DNA of 64,000 nt from Artemisia argyi. Taxonomy: Eukaryota > Streptophyta > Magnoliopsida > Asterales > Asteraceae. The notes beneath the pieces were generated by a model. The model made no database searches. It was given only the letters and a program-made list of their open reading frames with translations, and was not told the DNA's origin. The position numbers were made by a program, and so were the translations under genes. The DNA lies in assembly GCA_030686995.1 (NCBI GenBank), contig CM060702.1:63027340-63091339 (forward strand), written 5' to 3'. Below, one piece after another: positions 58,160 to 64,000 of the stretch. Numbering within the stretch: the first letter of the stretch is position 1; each line of letters starts with the position of its first letter.

Positions 58160-58718
58160 TATAACAACCCACAAACACCCGTTACTATCATTCCCATTAC
58201 AAATACCTATAGTAGGTATTTCACAGGTAAATTTTTGCTTTTTATATGCATTATTACTTGCATGACTCACTAGACCTGCTCACGTATCTACACAAGCCAA
58301 ACAACTCAAAACTCACATCCTATAAACCTCAGTTATGTCAAGCATAAAATCATAACAACACCATAATAAGTAATTCACCAATCTAAAACACTAAACATAA
58401 CACAAAACCCTAATAAATACTAACTAAAACTTAAGTAGGATTATGTGCTTACTTGAACCCATTTGCTTAGTTTAACTAGTTTGAATGTGTCCAAGGCTTA
58501 ATTATGAATTTCCTTAGGAATATTAGGATATATTAGAACCATTAGGCTATAAAATAAACCTTTAGAACTTAGATACAAACCCCATAAGCCCAAAACCATA
58601 ACTAGGTCATAGTTAACTACAATTAGGTCTAAACCATCCCAAAACTTCCCCATAGGTCACTACCACTTAGTATATGCCTCTTAGAACTTAGGAATAGTTA
58701 TTAGACACTTATAGGACA
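58160..58718 (+). repeat. 3' LTR of element Y (left part only)
   Basis: Starts TATAACAACCC (expected TGTAACA, one substitution) directly after the polypurine tract and runs to the CACTA terminus at 58719. It does not overlap in content with 49542-52313, so the two are probably different parts of one LTR. No genes. Confidence 0.6.
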
Positions 58719-59540
58719 CACTGGTACAAAAAGTTGTATTGGTCACGGCAGAAATGTGTGATGATATGCATATAGTTACACACGTTTTTTTTCGTTGTGT
58801 GTCACAAGAGGTCCCATGGCTACATGAATATATAGTAAATGTGACGTTTTTGATGATTTAGTCACACAACGGGTGTTTTTTTTTTGGAGTTAGTGACATA
58901 TAATTAAGCAAAAAGTGGCTAAAAGTGTTAATAAGTGTGACCATATGCTGTTTAAAATAAAGAAATATGTATTTTGTGTGACTATTGTTCATCCAATGGT
59001 CACATGAATTTTTAGTTTGTATGGCCTTTTGTAATATTTAGTCACACAAAGCATGTTTATTTTTCGTATTTAGTCACACACAATTAAGCAAAAAGTGACC
59101 AAAAATGTTAATAAGTGTGACCATATGATGTTTAAGGTGAAAAAATGTATATTTTGTATGACTATTAATCATCCAATTGCCACATGAAATTTTTTTTTGT
59201 GTGGCCTTTTGTAATATTTAGTCACACAATGAATTAAGCAAACAGTGACCAAAAGTATTAATAAGTGTGACTATATGCATCTTTTAGTCACATTTAAGAA
59301 ATCAATATATATGAAAACAAATTCAAATATATATCAAAAACAAATTCAAATACAATAAAATTGAAATGTATATAAATGAACCAAATATAAAATTGGACCT
59401 CCTTTTATACACCAAGGAGTCCTAACTATATGAACCAAAAGTACTAAGTTATAACTAACAGTTGTAACTAATACACTACTTTGTACTAGCAGTACTAAAT
59501 TTCACTAGCAGTAGTAATTTTTGTACTAGGAGTAGTAAAT
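58719..59540 (+). mobile_element. CACTA transposon, left terminal and subterminal region
   Basis: Terminal repeat 58719-58747 begins CACTGGTACAAAAAG and matches the end at 49513-49541 with two mismatches in 29. To about 59290 there are repeated subterminal motifs (GTGTGACCATATG, AGTCACAC). At 59465-59530 GTACTAGCAGTA-like repeats parallel the TAGCAG repeats of the other end. The element continues rightward; its far terminus was not seen. Confidence 0.72.
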
Positions 59541-61080
59541 ACTTGGCACATTTTTAGAAATTGATAAATGAAGAAGCACCATTAGCACCACTTGCTTGGT
59601 GCACATGACCTTGCCAATCTTTTCTCCTTGCCCATCTGTAAGCACCACGTAACTGAATAACTGTAACTACAACAAACAATAATTGGATTTTGTAACATAA
59701 CTTAAATCGATATAAAACCTAATTTGACATATAGTTATATAGAATGAAATACCTTTTAATGTTTAAATTCGATGGCGTGAAGCAGTTCATCTGAGATGAT
59801 AGGTCTGTTTGTATCAATTGAACAAACAAGTACTAAGCGAATTCAAGATCTGAAATGTTTAAACCAACCGAAACATTATGATCAAGAATACTACTTTGTA
59901 AAACTTAACGATAAAGATCAGATAATGTTGTCACAACATCATTTAAGCAGCTAATGATAAAGCTAAACATAAACTAATTATATATCAAAACAATAATCCT
60001 CAATCCTCATGTCCGTATCAGCATCTTACCATGAAGTTGCTCACAGAGAACAGGTACTTAATCACAGGGCGGGAGGCAAAGGGTATGCACATGCATGCCC
60101 TTTGTGAACCATCCGTAATGTAAAAACTTTATGTATTATCTTAAAACATTGAAACCAAGTGCATACACTTTGCCGTTTTAACAAAAAATTGCACACCCTT
60201 TGACATATATTTCTAGAGACGCCATTGCTCAATCAGACAACTCTCTTTCTAGGCCAATAAAGCAAACTAACTACCTAATAGCAACTTATAGTACTTACCT
60301 ATAAAATTAATATGTTATTTGCGCTAAGATGCAAAAAGAAAAGGAGTGAACACCTGTAGAGAGAGAAGACGAGATGTTTGCCTTTGCCCTGCCCTTGTTC
60401 AAGGAGTGAGCATCTGTTCGTGAAGATTCTCATCGCGGGCAACCTTTATTATAGTATACAAATGTGCCTCCATTTCTTACGATTACACATGACTGTTACT
60501 ACGCACCCATTTCAACATCCAAGCGCATCTACTTCAACCCCCATTTCGGCAGCCAAATCCACACCCAAACCCACCTTGAGCCCCAAAGTCACCTATTTTA
60601 GACCTCATATCCACCTATTCGGCCCACGTTTCATCACCGAAAGCTACCCATTGCAGGCCCCAAACTGACCCCATTCAGTCCCATTTCAGCGTCCAAAGGC
60701 AGCCCCATTTGAGCACCTAAACACACATGTTTAAGGCCCCATTTGAGCACACAAATGGCCCGATTTCAGCCCCCTAAAATGTGTAAAGCTAGAGTTGTAC
60801 CTGTTTTAGACAAAACAACAAAGATTCATCACATGATCGACATCATTCTGTTTCATTAACTTAATCTTTGTTGAGCAATATGTGTACTTAAATATGTTAT
60901 CTCAAACAATTTAGTGGGTTTATGATACGACCACAGCTATGATTGTAATATTATATTATTTGTGTAAAACAAATGGGAAAAACGAATAAACAGGGCAGTT
61001 TTCAGAGCACATATTATGTATGTTTGGATGAACCTATGATAGAATAATCATTTACCCGTATGGACGCTTTCAATTCTGCA
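59541..61080. other. Interior of the right CACTA element, no gene assigned
   Basis: A possible terminal exon on the - strand (about 59640 to 59567, reading VIQLRGAYRWARR and ending TAA after an acceptor TTTGTTGTAG) cannot be placed in a family. A 96-codon + strand ORF at 60378 is Pro/His/Thr-rich and looks fortuitous. The rest is AT-rich. Confidence 0.4.
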
Positions 61081-61661
61081 TTAGCATCAGTTTCTGGCAT
61101 AGCTCTAGAATCCCTTGTATCGTTTATTTGCGGTTCCACTCCACCATGGCAACATCAATGATATAGAGGACCTGACCCCTGAGTAGAAACACCAAGCCTT
61201 TCCTCATACCAGAAACGGGTATGGCAATGACAGCATATGCAGTTGCATGCCTTAAAAGCTCTATACTCATTCGGAGCACCTGTGTGTTGGACAATAAAAA
61301 AGTTAACAATCATCATAATGAAATTCCAGCTTAAGCGGTATTAGTAATGTAACATTATTATGCACTATTTACCCAAACGTGTACGCGCCGGTCGCTGGAT
61401 GCGTGTTGTCGATGATCACCCAGGAGTTGTGTATTGTAGACCTTTGGACTTCCTGTGTGTGGGTAGTACTGGTCGGTACGTCATGAGAAGGTAAACCTAT
61501 GAGCAGCAATAAACATATGTTTTTAAAAATGACAATCTTATTATGTAAAGATCATGGTATAGAAGTAGATAAGCGTATCTCCCTCACCATAAATGCGCTC
61601 ATGAGGCACCGATTGTGCTGCAATGGTAGGAGCTGCGATTCCAAGAGGTGGAGATGATGTC
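61081..61661 (-). pseudogene. Helitron replicase/helicase fragment (N-terminal Cys-rich part), decayed
   Basis: Three exon-like pieces on the - strand: about 61661-61590, 61496-61373 (after acceptor CTCATAG, before GTAAAT) and 61279-61081 (after ACACACAG). The second reads SWVIIDNTHPATGAYTFG. The third contains PNEYRAF, then CNCICCHCH and FWYEERL, then GPLYH, a TGA stop and CCHGGV. This C..C.HC..FWYEER..Y..CC..G order is, from memory, the Cys-rich block of plant Helitron Rep-helicases. The junction into the third piece is off by one base and the TGA interrupts it, so it is not functional. It lies 2.4 kb inside a CACTA end, so it may be captured or an older insertion. Confidence 0.55.
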
Positions 61662-64000
61662 CCTACAACGTTTACAACATCAAAGTGATTTAGCCAATTA
61701 ACGAAAACACGTGGTTTATGTCAAAAGCTGCACGTGTAACTTTCGTTGCACATCAACTACCTGTATGTGTATGCGGTAAAGTTTCTGCACCTAGAATTAC
61801 GCAATCTGAAATATATGATCTATTCTGCCCCACCCTTTCTAAAGAGTTGGCAAACTAACTGTTAAGGTCACATAACCACTTTTGATACAGTTAGCCAAAC
61901 ATCCCTACATGACAAATAATAACTAAAGCTAGTCATGTAAAAAAGAAATAAGCAAAATAGATTACCTTCTCAATTCATCTTCCCGCAAGACCCTTTAAAG
62001 CATAGTTGTGACCACGCCCCTTATTGCCATACATTGTATTGAATCTTAAATAAATATTTTTGTAATTTTTACTTAACTCTAATTTTTTTTTCCTTTTTAT
62101 TTATTTATTTATTTATTTATTTATTTTTTCTTAAAAACGTAACATATAAAAATAAAAAATCTGAGAAGGCATGGATTTCCAGGAAAAGAGTACATATCAG
62201 TTACCTAATCCCAATTAAAAGCACAACTGTCGCCGACGTATCTACCTCCTTTTGCTACACCAAAAATTTAGACAATTTGGATTAATAAAAATGAAATAAA
62301 ATGAAACAGCTACGAATCGTTTATACACTTGTTCAAACCTTTCAAGTTTCATGTAATAAAAAATGTACACCAAGTAGATTTTTTGGCACTCGGTATCATT
62401 TTTTATCTTACAAATGATATACCTGTTGCATATGAACCCGTTCAACTGTTCAAGCAACCGAATAAGAAGCATTCACCAAGACCCCTCCTGAGAAATGTAA
62501 TCTCAAACCCTGCACATACAACAAATGATTTTAAATACATAGAATTAGGTCGTGTTACTTGAATCACATAAACTAAAAGGCACGTGATCAGTTAATACGC
62601 ATCATTAAAACTAATTACACTTCCCGAACATCCAAATACTCAAAACTATGTGTAAGGATATCAAAACATAACAGTCTAGTAACCGAACCCCAAATGCCTC
62701 TCATAACAAATTACGTTAAAATAAATGCAAATCTATATAGCAAACAGGCTTATTGGGTCCAAATGAGAGGCTGTAAATATTTCATATCATAATAGGTCAA
62801 AACCAATACAAAAGGGCTATTTCAAAGAACACAAACAACTAATGGTCATGTACTTATGTCACTGTTATTTGGTTGGCAAAAAGTAAAAATGAACCTCACA
62901 AATAGAAGCCAAACGCCTAGCCACTTCCTGAATACTCTTGATAATTTGTCAACCACTCATTCAAAATCGTTTGTTTTTTCTTTTAGCTCCTTTTCTTCTT
63001 GCTCTTTCTTCAACATAATCTGTTAAATGACAGAGAGATCTCAATACAGATTGTTGGCACAAGACAACAACAAATTAATCAACAATTAAATAACTTACTC
63101 TCAGGTGCTCTGCTACATCCTTCTCATCAACATTACAGCTCGACATACTTTCAAAGCAATAGTAAAGGTTTATATAACCTGCAAACAAATTTATTTGATC
63201 ATTTTAACACAATAATACATATAACCCGCAAACAAATTTTTGCAAATCGACATCGCCCATTTGACCCCACCCACCCCGCGCTAGAGAATATCCACTTTGA
63301 CCCGTCCAATTTTCCTTCTGACAAATCAGCTAATGAACAAGAATAAGCATTCATTGAATCTAAAAAATAAATAGAGATGTAAAAAATGGCTACCACTATA
63401 ACCATATCCACATCTCTGAATTATGAGTAGTCTAATACCCCTTTCACCATTGACAAGGCTTTTTCAGCTTGGGCCTGTCCTAATCTTTTCCTTGTAACCA
63501 AACCTCAAACATTACCTATCAAACAAAATATCACAGTGAGGGTGTCAACATGTAATTTATTCTGTAAAAAGAATATTTGCATTAGAAGTGACAAAATGAA
63601 CTGGTCATGACCGAGCTAACAACCTGACCAAGAAATCATTTTTATAAGACTCAATCCAATTCAATTCAGTATTAATCAATTTAACAAAAAAAATCAATTA
63701 ACAAAGAAAGAAATTGAAGAATAAGAAGAATGACGATTGATGGTGTTTGTTTATTTTCCCTAATTCAATTCTTTCTTTAAACCAGGGTTTAGTAATAACA
63801 ATAAATAGAATAAAATTACCTCATGCTTGATTGAGAAGAAGATTAATACAAGTGTAACAGATGGGATTTGTGGTTGGCGGCAGAGAAGAGAGAAAGAGGA
63901 TGATATAAGTGTGGGTTATGTTTTTTATTTGAACAAAAGTTTGGGTTATGTGGCCTAGATGACTATTAGATAGCTATTGGAGGGACAATGAAAATGTAAT
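61662..64000. other. Unassigned AT-rich DNA to the window end
   Basis: A TTTA microsatellite lies at about 62096-62126. Short exon-like pieces flanked by splice-like sites may continue the Helitron or CACTA gene on the - strand, but I cannot identify them. The 115-codon + strand ORF at 62999 and those at 62242-62562 show no family features. Confidence 0.4.

Larger units (their letters stand above)
49542..58718 (+). mobile_element. Element Y: pol-less gypsy retrotransposon, LTRs incomplete, split by a solo LTR
   Basis: A 5' LTR portion (49542-52313, ending GTGTTACA), primer binding site (52317-52328), interior to 58159 and 3' LTR start (58160-58718). The interior end CTCGGGACGAGATTTTCTC followed by a purine tract is the usual chromovirus/Tekay polypurine region. 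After removing the solo LTR the interior is about 3.3 kb and shows two ORFs with no pol domain. Both LTRs stop at a CACTA end (49541 and 58719). Confidence 0.72.

Noticed and set aside
60378..60668. 96-codon + strand ORF as a gene
   Set aside because: Pro/Thr/His-rich without domain or start context; the neighbouring exon-like signals run on the other strand.

Overview
The window is plant nuclear DNA made almost entirely of nested LTR retrotransposons and DNA transposon ends. I see no bacterial-type gene, CRISPR array, rRNA gene or functional tRNA gene. The gag/pol families (Athila-type Ty3/gypsy, Tekay-like gypsy LTRs, SIRE-like copia gag with an RWIPTGK motif, and a zinc-knuckle/acidic ORF) resemble, from memory, predicted proteins of Asteraceae tribe Anthemideae (Tanacetum, Artemisia, Chrysanthemum). 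That placement is inference.

Left block (1-19969), outermost to innermost: (a) element X, + strand, of which the 3' internal end and 3' LTR remain (17671-19969); (b) a Tekay-like gypsy LTR inserted into X (14766-17670, left end outside the window); (c) a copia element on the - strand inserted into that LTR (5' LTR 14434-14765, primer binding site 14419-14431, broken gag 10410-13341, non-coding 8268-10259 and 1-532, the rest off the left edge); (d) a complete young gag-only element on the - strand inserted into the copia element (533-8262, identical-length 1406-bp LTRs, TSD caggt). X and the gag-only element belong to one family. Their LTR promoters carry clustered TGACGCCGTCA palindromes just upstream of a TATA box.

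Middle block (20743-48209): one plant gene encoding a protein with B3-like DNA-binding domains (- strand, four coding exons, about 371 codons) is cut in its third coding exon by a 25.7-kb nest. The outer element is an Athila-type gypsy (21164-46852, TSD agcat) with one gag-pol reading frame broken by a frameshift and six stops, and with its primer binding site deleted. Inside its 3' LTR sits a second element (32741-44051, TSD gcat) with giant 3.9-kb LTRs. It shares the LTR termini, 3' non-coding region and polypurine tract of the outer element but carries an unrelated-looking zinc-knuckle/acidic/hydrophobic ORF instead of pol, so it looks like a non-autonomous partner. Both share an array of four covarying stem-loops before the 3' LTR.

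Right block (48640-64000): a CACTA transposon end (to 49541) lies just upstream of the B3 gene. Next comes a pol-less gypsy element Y (49542-58718) whose first ORF is split two codons after its start by a solo LTR (52505-55080, TSD tctac). A second CACTA end starts at 58719 and points right; behind it is a decayed Helitron replicase/helicase fragment (about 61081-61661, - strand). The rest to 64000 holds nothing I can assign.
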